Positions 25,722-34,733 of a stretch of 64,000 nt of DNA are shown in pieces. How positions within the stretch are numbered: position 1 is the stretch's first letter; each line of letters begins with the position of its first letter. Made by a program: the position numbers and the translations under genes. Origin of the DNA: Lentisphaerota bacterium (GTDB taxonomy: Bacteria > Verrucomicrobiota > Lentisphaeria > Victivallales > Victivallaceae). Under the pieces are notes generated by a model. The model ran no database searches. It had not been told where the DNA came from and was given only the letters and a program-made list of their open reading frames with translations. The stretch is from the NCBI GenBank assembly GCA_015061805.1, contig SUVV01000015.1, forward strand, positions 1 through 64,000, written 5' to 3'.

Positions 25722-26507
25722 ATGCAGATACCAGATTCTAAAATTGCAGTTACTCTGTACAATCTCCGGGCGCATTGCCAGAGCGAAAGCGATCTTGCCG
25801 CTACTTTGGAAAAAGTCGCCGGTATGGGTTATAAAGCCGTTCAGGTTTCCGGTGTGCCGCTGGAAGCGGAAGTGATCCGCAAACAGTTGGATGCTTTCGG
25901 TCTCTACTGCTGTGCCACTCATGAAAATCTTGCCACCATTTCCGGTGATCCCAAAGTCATCATTGACAAACTCCAGACTCTGGGCTGTGATTTTGCGGCG
26001 CTGGGTTCTCCCGGAGGCGATATCGATGCTTCTTCCATGGATAAAGCCGTTGAATTGGCTGAAATTTTCAAACGCCAGGGCGATATCCTCGGCGAAGCGG
26101 GAATCAAACTCGGTTATCACAACCACGCCTTTGAATTCACCCACATCGCCGGAACCCGCAAGACCATGCTGGAAACCATCATGGATATGACCGTCGGACA
26201 CAATGTCTACTCTGAACTCGACGTTCACTGGGTCACCCGCGGCGGCGGCAGTCCCGCTGCCTGGATCCGGAAATTGGCAGGACGGATCAGCGTTATCCAC
26301 TTCAAGGACTTCGTGCTGGTCGATAAGCAGCCGGTCTTCTGTGAAATCGGCGAAGGCAATCTGGACTGGCCGGAAATTCTCAAGGCCTGTGAAGAGACCA
26401 ATGTCCGTTGGTATTCCATCGAACAGGACAGGGAATTCCCGGGACGTGACATCTTCGATTCTGTTAAAATTTCAATCGACAATCTCCGCAGTTGGGGTGT
26501 CAAGTAA
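25722..26507 (+). CDS. Sugar phosphate isomerase/epimerase, TIM barrel
   Basis: A 261-residue xylose-isomerase-like TIM barrel (AP endonuclease 2 family). Metal ligands are visible: Glu in ATHENL, Glu/His in GYHNHAFEF, Asp in SELDVHW, His in VIHFKDF and Glu near the end. I start it at 25722, after an AAGGTGAAG site, because the longer frame overlaps the preceding gene and is Asn/Lys-rich junk. Such enzymes act on keto-sugars or inositol derivatives, often with Gfo/Idh/MocA dehydrogenases like those elsewhere in this window. Substrate unknown. Confidence 0.8.
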   Translation: MQIPDSKIAVTLYNLRAHCQSESDLAATLEKVAGMGYKAVQVSGVPLEAEVIRKQLDAFGLYCCATHENLATISGDPKVIIDKLQTLGCDFAALGSPGGDIDASSMDKAVELAEIFKRQGDILGEAGIKLGYHNHAFEFTHIAGTRKTMLETIMDMTVGHNVYSELDVHWVTRGGGSPAAWIRKLAGRISVIHFKDFVLVDKQPVFCEIGEGNLDWPEILKACEETNVRWYSIEQDREFPGRDIFDSVKISIDNLRSWGVK

Positions 26508-26542
26508 CACTCCGGCGAACTCCGGGGCGGATGGAGTATCTG

Positions 26543-27829
26543 ATGGATCTTATCGAAAAAATCAATTCACGCGAACTTAAACTCGCAGTGATCGGTCTGG
26601 GCTATGTCGGCTTGCCGTTGGCAGTGGAGTTCGGAAAAGTCTTTGATACGGTCGGATTCGACGTGAAACATTCCCGCCTCGAAATGCTCCGGCAGGGCAA
26701 TGACAATACGCTTGAAATATCTCCGGAGGAGTTGGCAAGCGCAGTCAGATTGACCTATTCCGGCGATATCGGCGATCTGCGCGACCGTGACATATTCATC
26801 GTGACGGTTCCGACACCGGTGGATAAATACAATCAGCCGGATCTTTCCCCGCTGAAACTTGCCAGCGATACCGTCGGTAAGGTGATGAAAAAAGGAGCGG
26901 TCGCCATCTTTGAAAGCACCGTTTACCCCGGGTGTACCGAGGAGATCTGCGTGCCGGTCATGGAACGCGAAAGCGGCATGACTTTCAATAAAGATTTCTT
27001 CTGCGGCTACAGCCCGGAACGGATCAACCCCGGCGATAAAGAGCATACTTTCACCAGGATCAAAAAGATCGTTTCCGGATCGACTCCGGAAATCCTTGAA
27101 GTGGTGGATGCGCTTTACAACAGCGTGCTTGAAGCCGGAACATTCCGCGCCGGAAGCATTAAAGTCGCAGAAGCCGCCAAGGTTATTGAAAATTCCCAGC
27201 GCGATCTCAACGTCGCTTTTGTCAATGAACTTGCCAAAATATTCCATCTGGTCGGCATCGATACCGCCGAGGTGCTGGAAGCTGCCGGTACCAAATGGAA
27301 CTTCCTCAAATTCCGCCCCGGTCTGGTCGGTGGACACTGCATCGGCGTCGATCCCTATTATCTGACCTATAAGGCGCAGGAGTTGGGATATCTGCCGGAG
27401 GTCATCCTCGCCGGACGGCGGATCAATGACAGCATGGGGCAGTATGTCGCGCAGGAAGTGGTCAAACTGATGATCAAATCCGATTTCAAGGTACTCAATG
27501 CCCGGGTGCTGCAGCTTGGGGTGACTTTCAAAGAGAATTGTCCGGATATCCGCAATTCACGGGCGGTCGATGTTACGCGGACTTTGCAGGAGTTCGGGTG
27601 TCAGGTCGACATTCTCGATCCGATGGCTGATCCGCAGGAGGTCAAGGATATCTACGGATTGAATTCCAGCCGCACTCTGCCGGAAAATGCCCGGTACGAT
27701 GCCATTGTGCTGGCGGTCGCGCACCGTCAGTTTGAAAATCTCGATCTTGAAGCATTGAAAAATCCCGGCGCGGTGATTTTTGATATCAAGAGTATTCTTC
27801 CCCGTGAGATGGTGGACGGGAGATTGTAA
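26543..27829 (+). CDS. Nucleotide-sugar dehydrogenase, WbpO/TviB-like
   Basis: A 428-residue UDP-glucose/GDP-mannose dehydrogenase family protein. The N-terminal Rossmann motif is LAVIGLGYVGLPLAVEFG. STVYPGCTEE and YSPERINPGD follow, and the catalytic Cys is in GLVGGHCIGVDPYYLT. The C-terminal domain holds LGVTFKENCPDIRNS. This pattern fits enzymes that oxidise UDP-HexNAc to the uronic acid for surface polysaccharides. GGATGGAG precedes the ATG at 26543; an ATG 12 bp upstream is also possible. No glycan cluster surrounds it. Confidence 0.85.
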   Translation: MDLIEKINSRELKLAVIGLGYVGLPLAVEFGKVFDTVGFDVKHSRLEMLRQGNDNTLEISPEELASAVRLTYSGDIGDLRDRDIFIVTVPTPVDKYNQPDLSPLKLASDTVGKVMKKGAVAIFESTVYPGCTEEICVPVMERESGMTFNKDFFCGYSPERINPGDKEHTFTRIKKIVSGSTPEILEVVDALYNSVLEAGTFRAGSIKVAEAAKVIENSQRDLNVAFVNELAKIFHLVGIDTAEVLEAAGTKWNFLKFRPGLVGGHCIGVDPYYLTYKAQELGYLPEVILAGRRINDSMGQYVAQEVVKLMIKSDFKVLNARVLQLGVTFKENCPDIRNSRAVDVTRTLQEFGCQVDILDPMADPQEVKDIYGLNSSRTLPENARYDAIVLAVAHRQFENLDLEALKNPGAVIFDIKSILPREMVDGRL

Positions 27830-27830
27830 A

Positions 27831-28496
27831 ATGGCTGAATTTCCGATCAAAGCCTGCTTCTTTGATTTTGACGGAACGCTGGGGGATACCTACAACGGCA
27901 TCCGTTCATCATGGCAGCAGGTGCTTTCCGAACGCGGTTTGTCCTGCCCCGATTTTGATAAAAGATTCCGGGTGGGACCTCCTGCAGAAAAAATGGCAGG
28001 GATACTCTTTCCGGAGATGTCCGCCGGAGAATTGATGGATTTGGCAACCGCCTACAAACAATGTTATGATTCTTCGGAACTTCTTGAAGAAAAGCCCTAT
28101 CCCTGGAGCCGGGATATCCTTGAACTCTGCCGTGCTTCCGGCAAAAAAATCTATGTAGTCACTTACAAGCGTTTCAAGTCAACTTTGAAACTCATTGAAC
28201 GTTACGGGTTTTCGGAATATTTTTCCGGTGTCTTTTGTGCCGATGTGATTCCCGGACAGACTATGCCTAAAAAAGATCTGCTCAAATTGGCGGTTCAGGT
28301 TTCCGGAGTGCCCGCTGCACGCGGAGTGATGATCGGTGATACCGAGTTGGATATTCTTGCCGGTCACGAGGCCGGAGTCCATACTGTTGCCGTCAGCTGG
28401 GGATATGCCGGAATGGATATTTTGAAAAAAGCCTCCCCGGAATTCATCGCCTCCAATTATGATGAATTCATCTCCATTTTTAAGAGTTTTTGCTGA
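27831..28496 (+). CDS. HAD-family phosphatase, phosphoglycolate-phosphatase-like
   Basis: A 221-residue HAD hydrolase. Motif I is DFDGTLGDT (nucleophile and acid/base Asp), Lys of motif III is in TYKRFKSTLK, and motif IV reads MIGDTELDILAG. A helical cap lies between about residues 20 and 90. The gene starts one base after the preceding stop codon, with GGGAG before it, so it is in the same operon as the nucleotide-sugar dehydrogenase. It may dephosphorylate a sugar phosphate in that pathway. Confidence 0.85.
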   Translation: MAEFPIKACFFDFDGTLGDTYNGIRSSWQQVLSERGLSCPDFDKRFRVGPPAEKMAGILFPEMSAGELMDLATAYKQCYDSSELLEEKPYPWSRDILELCRASGKKIYVVTYKRFKSTLKLIERYGFSEYFSGVFCADVIPGQTMPKKDLLKLAVQVSGVPAARGVMIGDTELDILAGHEAGVHTVAVSWGYAGMDILKKASPEFIASNYDEFISIFKSFC

Positions 28497-28545
28497 AATT
28501 TTCTGATTAAAACGGAGAGATAGATAAAAATCTTGTTTTGATCCA

Positions 28546-28574
28546 TTGCTTTTTAAGCGTTGGTGAACTATATT
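28546..28574 (+). promoter_or_regulatory. Promoter of the HTH-cupin-synthetase gene
   Basis: TTGCTT (28546-28551), 17-bp spacer, TATATT (28569-28574). The leader to the ATG at 28666 is about 85 nt, and GAAGGAG lies before the start codon. Confidence 0.6.
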
Positions 28575-28665
28575 ATATAGAATTGCTCCGGCATCCGGTG
28601 TCGGTTATCCGGATAGACAAGGTTCAGGAGCATCAGTCAATATGTAATGCGAAGGAGTAAAAAAA

Positions 28666-30990
28666 ATGTCTTCACGACTCGCAGAAACCGGAAATGTGGA
28701 ACTTCAACTCAAGCAGATGGGAGGTCGAATTCGTGAAATTCGTAACATTCTCAACATTGCTATTATTGAGATGGCGTCCATTACCGGCATTAGCGAGGAA
28801 GAGTATATCGCCCATGAAAACGGCGAAGTGGACAGTTCTTTTACCTTTCTTCAACGCTGTGCCCAGCGGTTCGGCGTGGATATCAGTGCGCTGGTAAGCG
28901 GCGAATCTCCCAAACTTTCTTTCTACACCATGACCCGTCAGGGCGGCGGTCTGCCGATCAAGCGCCGGGAGGGATTCGAATACCGTCATCTGGCGGCACA
29001 GCTCAAAAACCGTAACGCGGAACCTTTCACCGTTCGCGCCAAGGGGCAGGAAGCGGATTCTCCGATTGTTCTCTCGACCCATCCGGGACACGAATTCGAC
29101 TACATTCTCCGCGGTAAACTCAAAGTGCAGATGGAGAATAATATCGAAGTTCTGGAAGAGGGAGACAGTATCTACTATGATTCCAGTCACCCCCACGGCA
29201 TGATCGCGGTCGATTGCGATGAATGCGAATTTCTCGCCATCGTCATCAACGGTGATTCGGAAGCCGTCGTCGCTCCCGATCTTCAGGAAACGGCGGTCAA
29301 GAGCGTTCTCCCCGGCAAGAGCCGTCTGCTCTATCATAATTTTGTCGACGAAACTCTGGATGAAAACGGTTATCTCAAGAGTTTTGATTTCCACCATCCG
29401 GCGAATTTCAACTTTGCCTACGATGTGCTGGATGTCATGGCAGAACGCTGCCCCGATAAACTGGCGATGAAGTGGATCAGCCGTCACCGGGAATGCCGTA
29501 ACTTTACTTTCGGCGATATCTCCCGTGCCAGTTCCCGTGCCGCCAACTATCTCACCTCGCTCGGTATCGGCAAAGGCGACCGGGTCATGCTGGTCATGCG
29601 TCGTCACTATCACTTCTGGACGGTTATCAATGCTCTGCACAAAATCGGTGCGGTCGCCATTCCTGCGAGCAACCAGTTGACCACCAAAGATTTCGTCTAC
29701 CGTTTCGAATCCGCCGGAGTCAAAGCGATCGTCGCCGCCGATGATGCTCATATCATCGACTGCATCGACGAAGCCGCTGTCCAGTATCCGGAACTCAAAG
29801 CGCGTATTCTCGTCGGTGAAGATATCGAAAGCCGGGATAACTGGAGCAAACTTGAAAGCAATATCGATCTTTACAGCGACAATTTCCAGCGTCCCGCCGA
29901 TCTCAAAGCTGATGATACCATGCTGATCTTCTTCAGCAGCGGTACCACCGGATATCCCAAGATGGTTGAACACAGTTTTACCTACCCGCTCGGCCACATC
30001 GTCACCGCCAGATGGTGGCAGCAGGTCGATCCGGACGGTATCCACTTCACCATCAGCGATACCGGATGGGGCAAAGCGCTGTGGGGCAAAATCTACGGCC
30101 AGTGGCTCTGCGAAGCCGCCGTGCTGACCTATGACTTTGACCGTTTTGAAGCACACGATATTCTGACGCTTTTCAAAGAGCATCAGATCACGACTTTCTG
30201 CGCGCCTCCGACGATGTTCCGTTTCTTCATCAAGGACGATCTTGCCAAATATGATCTTTCCAGTTTGAAAAATGTCTGCACCGCAGGTGAAGCGCTCAAT
30301 CCGGAAGTTTTCTGGCAGTTCTACAAAGCGACCGGTCTCAAGATGATGGAAGGTTTCGGACAGACCGAAACCACTCTCACCCTTGCCAACCTCGCCGGCG
30401 TGAACCCGAAACCCGGTTCCATGGGCAAGCCGACCCCGCAGTATGACGTGCGCCTTATTGATGCCGACGGCAATCCGGTCAAGCCCGGAGAAACCGGAGA
30501 GATCGTTATTTTCGCAGAGAAAAATCAGGTTTGCGGTGTCTTCCAGGGCTATCGCAATGCTCCGGAACTCAACGCCAGCGCCTGGCATGACGGCATCTAC
30601 CATACCGGAGACACTGCATGGCAGGATGAAGACGGCTTCTTCTGGTATGTCGGACGAACTGACGATGTGATCAAATCTTCCGGATACCGCATCGGTCCCT
30701 TTGAGATCGAAAGCGTCATCATGGAACTGCCCTATGTTCTTGAATGTGCCGTTATCGCTTCTCCTGATGAAGTGCGCGGTCAGGTCGTCAAAGCGGTCAT
30801 TGTGTTGACCAAAGGAACGGTCGGCAGTGATCAGATGAAAAAAGAGATCCAGGAATATGTCAAGAGCCATACCGCTCCTTACAAATATCCCCGCAAGATC
30901 GATTTCGTCGAATCCCTGCCCAAGACCACCAGCGGCAAGATCCGCCGTACTGAACTGCGGGCAATGGAACTCAAGAACGCCCGGAAGTAA
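28666..30990 (+). CDS. Fusion of XRE-type HTH, cupin and AMP-forming acyl-CoA synthetase
   Basis: A 774-residue three-part protein. Residues 19-78 form an XRE-like helix-turn-helix (GGRIREIRNILNIAI, then ITGISEEEYIAHENG). Residues about 122-200 form a cupin (THPGHEFDYILRGKLKV, then DSSHPHGM). From about 245 an adenylate-forming enzyme follows, with P-loop FFSSGTTGYPKMV (422-434), GFGQTETT, GYRIGPFEIES and the catalytic Lys in TSGKIRRTEL near residue 757. DTGWGKALWGKIYGQW is typical of medium-chain acyl-CoA synthetases. It would activate a carboxylic acid to its CoA thioester. The HTH-cupin part looks like a small-molecule-sensing regulator. aroA follows after 20 bp. Confidence 0.9.
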   Translation: MSSRLAETGNVELQLKQMGGRIREIRNILNIAIIEMASITGISEEEYIAHENGEVDSSFTFLQRCAQRFGVDISALVSGESPKLSFYTMTRQGGGLPIKRREGFEYRHLAAQLKNRNAEPFTVRAKGQEADSPIVLSTHPGHEFDYILRGKLKVQMENNIEVLEEGDSIYYDSSHPHGMIAVDCDECEFLAIVINGDSEAVVAPDLQETAVKSVLPGKSRLLYHNFVDETLDENGYLKSFDFHHPANFNFAYDVLDVMAERCPDKLAMKWISRHRECRNFTFGDISRASSRAANYLTSLGIGKGDRVMLVMRRHYHFWTVINALHKIGAVAIPASNQLTTKDFVYRFESAGVKAIVAADDAHIIDCIDEAAVQYPELKARILVGEDIESRDNWSKLESNIDLYSDNFQRPADLKADDTMLIFFSSGTTGYPKMVEHSFTYPLGHIVTARWWQQVDPDGIHFTISDTGWGKALWGKIYGQWLCEAAVLTYDFDRFEAHDILTLFKEHQITTFCAPPTMFRFFIKDDLAKYDLSSLKNVCTAGEALNPEVFWQFYKATGLKMMEGFGQTETTLTLANLAGVNPKPGSMGKPTPQYDVRLIDADGNPVKPGETGEIVIFAEKNQVCGVFQGYRNAPELNASAWHDGIYHTGDTAWQDEDGFFWYVGRTDDVIKSSGYRIGPFEIESVIMELPYVLECAVIASPDEVRGQVVKAVIVLTKGTVGSDQMKKEIQEYVKSHTAPYKYPRKIDFVESLPKTTSGKIRRTELRAMELKNARK

Positions 30991-31009
30991 TTTCTGAAAG
31001 AGTGTTGTT

Positions 31010-32275
31010 ATGATTTTGCGTGTACGCAAATCCTGTCTGTCGGGGACGATTGCCGTCCCCGGGTCCAAATCCCATACCATTCGCGGTATAGTTGCGGCGC
31101 TGCAGGGCAATGGATTATCCATTCTCCGCTCGCCGCTGGATTCTGAAGATACCCGTTCTGCATTGGATGCAGCCCGGCTGTTCGGCGCTCCGGTTGCCGA
31201 ATATCCCGACCGCTGGGAGATCGGCGGCTTGAATGGCAAATTGCAGAAACCTGATCGGGTTGTCAATATGAATAATTCCGGTACCGGATTGCGGATGCTG
31301 ACCGCTTTGGCGGCGATGCAGGATTTCCCGGTGACTTTCGATGGTGATGAATCTTTGCGGACAAGGCTGATGTCCGGATTTTTCAGGGCATTGGAAACTC
31401 TGGGTGCCCGCGTTGAATCCGCGGAAGGACATTGTCCTTTTACCATCTGCGGCCCGGTCAGAGGCGGTGAAGCAAAGGTTGACGGTAAAAGTTCCCAGTT
31501 TCTGACCTCATTGCTGTTCGCTCTGCCTGCGGCGGAAGCGGACAGCGTGCTGACGCTGGATTATCTCAACGAACAGCCTTATGCTGAAATAACCGCAAAG
31601 TGGCTTTCCGAACTGGGCATATCCTATGTCAAACATCCGGGGCTTCTGCGCTGGGAAATCCCCGGCAATCAGAAGTTCCCCGCTTTTGACAAGGTCATTC
31701 CGGCAGATTTTTCCACCGCCTGTTTTCCATTGGCGGCTGGAGCGCTCTGCGGTGGCAGGATCGATATTCTCAATCTTGATTTCTCCGATGCTCAAGGCGA
31801 TAAACAGGTTTTCCGTTTTTTTGAACAAATGGGAGCAAATATCTCCGGCGGCGATAAAGTTTGTTCAGTTTCGGCAAGTGCATTGCACGGCGTTGAACTC
31901 GATCTGAATTCCACTCCGGATGCCCTGCCGATCCTCGCTGCCTCCGCGGCGCTGATCCCCGGAGAAACCCGACTGCTCAATGTTGCCCAAGCCCGGAACA
32001 AGGAAACCGACCGCATTGCCGCAATGACTGCAGAATTGCGTAAAATGGGGGCTGATATCGATGAACTTCCTGATGGTATGATCATCCGGGGAACGACACT
32101 TCACCCCGCAACCGTTGACAGCCGGAACGATCACCGTATCGCAATGGCTCTGGCGATCGCCGCGATGCGTCTGGATGGGGAAACTGTCATCGAACACGCC
32201 GAGGGTATTCCGGTTTCATATCCCGGCTTTATCTCCGATTTCAAGGCACTCGGAGCCAATTTTTCTTTGGAATAA
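31010..32275 (+). CDS. aroA: 3-phosphoshikimate 1-carboxyvinyltransferase
   Basis: A 421-residue EPSP synthase, sixth step of the shikimate pathway. Conserved motifs are VPGSKSHTIRG (Lys and Ser for substrate), NNSGTGLRML (PEP loop, variant of NAGTAMR), DGKSSQFLTSLL, the catalytic Asp in PADFSTACFP, RNKETDRIAAM and DSRNDHRIAMA. Length is normal. It lies 20 bp behind the synthetase fusion and is probably co-transcribed, although no other shikimate gene is present. Confidence 0.93.
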   Translation: MILRVRKSCLSGTIAVPGSKSHTIRGIVAALQGNGLSILRSPLDSEDTRSALDAARLFGAPVAEYPDRWEIGGLNGKLQKPDRVVNMNNSGTGLRMLTALAAMQDFPVTFDGDESLRTRLMSGFFRALETLGARVESAEGHCPFTICGPVRGGEAKVDGKSSQFLTSLLFALPAAEADSVLTLDYLNEQPYAEITAKWLSELGISYVKHPGLLRWEIPGNQKFPAFDKVIPADFSTACFPLAAGALCGGRIDILNLDFSDAQGDKQVFRFFEQMGANISGGDKVCSVSASALHGVELDLNSTPDALPILAASAALIPGETRLLNVAQARNKETDRIAAMTAELRKMGADIDELPDGMIIRGTTLHPATVDSRNDHRIAMALAIAAMRLDGETVIEHAEGIPVSYPGFISDFKALGANFSLE

Positions 32276-32327
32276 GATTTGCATTTTTCCGGGGGAAATG
32301 TTTGGCAGGCCGAGCGGTGATGTTGAA

Positions 32328-33230
32328 TTATTCCGCTTTTTTTGCCATTTTCCGGTCGTGGATAAAGAGCTGCAGAGCGTTCCACAGATTATGCCACAAC
32401 ACGTAAAAGGTCGGTCCCATCGCCGCCAGCGGTGAGGAAAAGGTTGAAGCAAGCACGATGGTGAAAGTGGTGTTTTTCTGGCCGAGAGTCTGACTTGCTT
32501 CCCGGGCGAATTGTTTGCCGCCGATAAGGTAGCCGAGAGAGAAGTTCACCATGCAGATCAGCAGCGATATTCCGGCGATCACGAAATAATATTTATACGA
32601 AATTCCCGGGTGGCTGTAAAAGAATTTCATCGCTGAACCGGAGATGACACAGAGCAGTATCACCCAGAGAATAAAGGATAAATTTCCGCATTTTTTTGCC
32701 CATTCCATACTGGGCGGATAGATCTTTCGGGTGACGAGCGCCAATATCGCAGGCGAACCGATCAAAATGACCAGATTGACTGCAGCATTGAGAAATCCTG
32801 CCGGATTCACTTCACCGGTGATCATCAGCGGCAGCATGAAAAATAACGCCGTCGACACCAGCGTATTGGTGAGTACGAAGCCGGTGATGATATAGGAGAC
32901 ATTGCCGCCGAGAAACTTCATGATCACCGGAGCCGCGCTCGCCGTTGGTGTGATCGCGGCAAAAAATGCCGCATCAGCCAACGATTTGTCTCCGGAAAGT
33001 CCGGCAATGTACCATGCCGCGATTCCGATCAGGATATTTGCTCCGGTCAATACAAACTGGCTTTTGTGCAGTTTCAGCGATTTGATATCCAGCGGCAGAT
33101 AGATGAAGTAGAGCATCACGATCAGAAAGTAACGGATAACGAAAGTCGCTTCTCCCAGTTTCGGGAAAATCGCGCCGCAGATGAATGCGGCAATGATCAA
33201 CAGCGGACGGATGAGAGCTTTTTTTAACAT
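32328..33230 (-). CDS. Bile acid:sodium symporter (BASS) family transporter
   Basis: A 300-residue membrane protein with about nine or ten predicted spans. It contains FFAAITPTASAAPVIMKFLGG and the crossover region QTLGQKNTTFTIVLAS, both typical of SBF/BASS proteins that move organic anions with sodium. It begins 4 bp after the MATE gene, with GAGGTGAA before the ATG, so the two are coupled. The substrate is unknown. Confidence 0.75.
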   Translation of the reverse strand: MLKKALIRPLLIIAAFICGAIFPKLGEATFVIRYFLIVMLYFIYLPLDIKSLKLHKSQFVLTGANILIGIAAWYIAGLSGDKSLADAAFFAAITPTASAAPVIMKFLGGNVSYIITGFVLTNTLVSTALFFMLPLMITGEVNPAGFLNAAVNLVILIGSPAILALVTRKIYPPSMEWAKKCGNLSFILWVILLCVISGSAMKFFYSHPGISYKYYFVIAGISLLICMVNFSLGYLIGGKQFAREASQTLGQKNTTFTIVLASTFSSPLAAMGPTFYVLWHNLWNALQLFIHDRKMAKKAE

Positions 33231-33233
33231 ATT

Positions 33234-34616
33234 TCACCTCTGTTTGCAGAATTTTAACCAGTAACTTGGAGTCTTGTTGACCAATGCCCGGCAGATCAGG
33301 TAGAGCAGGGTAACATTTACGATCGCCACCGTGATCCATGAAACCGGATAGCACAGCAGCAGAGATTCCATCGTGCGGTAGTACGGGAAAACGGTTTTTA
33401 CCCACATTATCCGGGCGCCGCAAGTGCCGAGGATGGTGGCGATCGCCGGAAGCAGTGAACATCCCAGCCCCCGGAGCGCACCGCTGGCAAAATCCATGAT
33501 TCCCAACAGGAAATAGATGGTGAAGATGGATTTTGAACGCACGATCCCCCAATAGATTACATCCGGATCGCTGGAGAAAATGCTGATTAGTTTGGGCGAG
33601 AACAAATAGAGTATCCAGCCGCCGAACAGCGTGACGCTGAAAGTCAATGCCGAACAGATATACATACTCCGCACCATCCGGCGCGTTTTTTGCGCTCCGT
33701 AATTTTGTCCGACCACTGCGATCGTGGTGTGATGCATGGAGAAAACAACCGCATAAATGAGCCATTCGACGGTGATTTCAGCCGTAGAACCGGCAATCGC
33801 CGCCGCACCGAGCGAATTGACACCGCTTTGAACTACGATATTGGAGAGCGAGAAGCATGCACCCTGTATTCCTGCCGGAACACCGATGGCAAGAATGCCG
33901 CGTAAAGATTCCATGTCAAGCCGGATATTTTTCAATATCAGCCGGGTCGCGCCCCGGTTTCTCATCAGCCGTTTCATACCGAGGTAGGTGCTTATCACAT
34001 GGGAAGCCACCGTGCCGATGGCAACACCGGCGACATCCCAATTGAAAAAGACCACCAGTAAAATGTTGAGGAAAATATTTGCAACCCCCGCGTAAATCAG
34101 GAAGTAAAGCGGACTTTTGGTGTCTCCGATCGCCCGGAGGATGGCACAGATAAAGGCGTAGAATATCTGAAACGGCAATCCGGAAAAAGTGATGAGCAAA
34201 TAGAGTATGGATTTACGTTGAAGTTCTTCCGGAATTCCGGTTATTTCGACCATCCAATTTACGCCTGCCCAACCGATAATGGTGATCAATACGCCGCAGA
34301 TCAGGCTCAATGCGGTCGAAGTATGCACCAACCGCGTCATCCGTTTGGCATCTTTGGCTCCGTAATATTGCGCCGCGAGCACATTCACGCCGGTACTCAA
34401 ACCGGAGAAAAAGTTGACCAGCAGACCAACCAGCGGGCCGGTCGCTCCGATCGCCGCCATGCTTGCCGCCGAGCCCCATCTGCCGATGACGACAGTATCT
34501 GCCGCGTGAAAAGAGAGGTTCAGCAAATGGGTCAGCGCCAGAGGTATTGCAAAACGTATGATCTTGGGAAAGAGCGCGCCTTTACTCAAGTCGATGGTAT
34601 TACGTTTGACAGCCAT
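33234..34616 (-). CDS. MATE-family efflux transporter
   Basis: A 460-residue protein with 12 predicted membrane helices in two similar halves. It starts with LFPKIIRFAIPLALTHLL and has DTVVIGRWGSAASMAAIG and ATGPLVGLLVNFFSGLS, characteristic of MATE cation/drug antiporters. It belongs in one operon with the BASS-type transporter downstream. Export of a metabolite or drug is inferred from the family. Confidence 0.85.
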   Translation of the reverse strand: MAVKRNTIDLSKGALFPKIIRFAIPLALTHLLNLSFHAADTVVIGRWGSAASMAAIGATGPLVGLLVNFFSGLSTGVNVLAAQYYGAKDAKRMTRLVHTSTALSLICGVLITIIGWAGVNWMVEITGIPEELQRKSILYLLITFSGLPFQIFYAFICAILRAIGDTKSPLYFLIYAGVANIFLNILLVVFFNWDVAGVAIGTVASHVISTYLGMKRLMRNRGATRLILKNIRLDMESLRGILAIGVPAGIQGACFSLSNIVVQSGVNSLGAAAIAGSTAEITVEWLIYAVVFSMHHTTIAVVGQNYGAQKTRRMVRSMYICSALTFSVTLFGGWILYLFSPKLISIFSSDPDVIYWGIVRSKSIFTIYFLLGIMDFASGALRGLGCSLLPAIATILGTCGARIMWVKTVFPYYRTMESLLLCYPVSWITVAIVNVTLLYLICRALVNKTPSYWLKFCKQR

Positions 34617-34653
34617 GTTTCAATCATTCTCATAAAATTAATGTAATTCATTT

Positions 34654-34681
34654 AATATATCATAAAAAGAGATTTTTACAA
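34654..34681 (-). promoter_or_regulatory. Promoter of the MATE-BASS operon
   Basis: On the minus strand TTGTAA (34676-34681), 16 bp, TATATT (34654-34659), preceded by TGA. It lies directly behind the terminator of the upstream amidohydrolase gene. Confidence 0.5.
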
Positions 34682-34684
34682 GAG

Positions 34685-34720
34685 AAAAAAAAGGGGGACT
34701 GCTGAATTACGGCAGTCCCC
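34685..34720 (-). terminator. Intrinsic terminator after the M20 gene
   Basis: On the minus strand ggggactgc (34712-34720) pairs with gcagtcccc (34694-34702), followed by a run of eight T (34685-34692). Classic rho-independent form, 14 bp past the stop codon. Confidence 0.9.
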
Positions 34721-34733
34721 GGAATGGTTGTTT

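Noticed and set aside
28672-31446. A 924-codon open frame on the minus strand
   Set aside because: It lies antisense to the synthetase fusion and aroA, which have clear motifs. Strongly biased codons leave the opposite frame open. Similar shadows occur at 3295-5121, 4817-6826 and 51313-53109.
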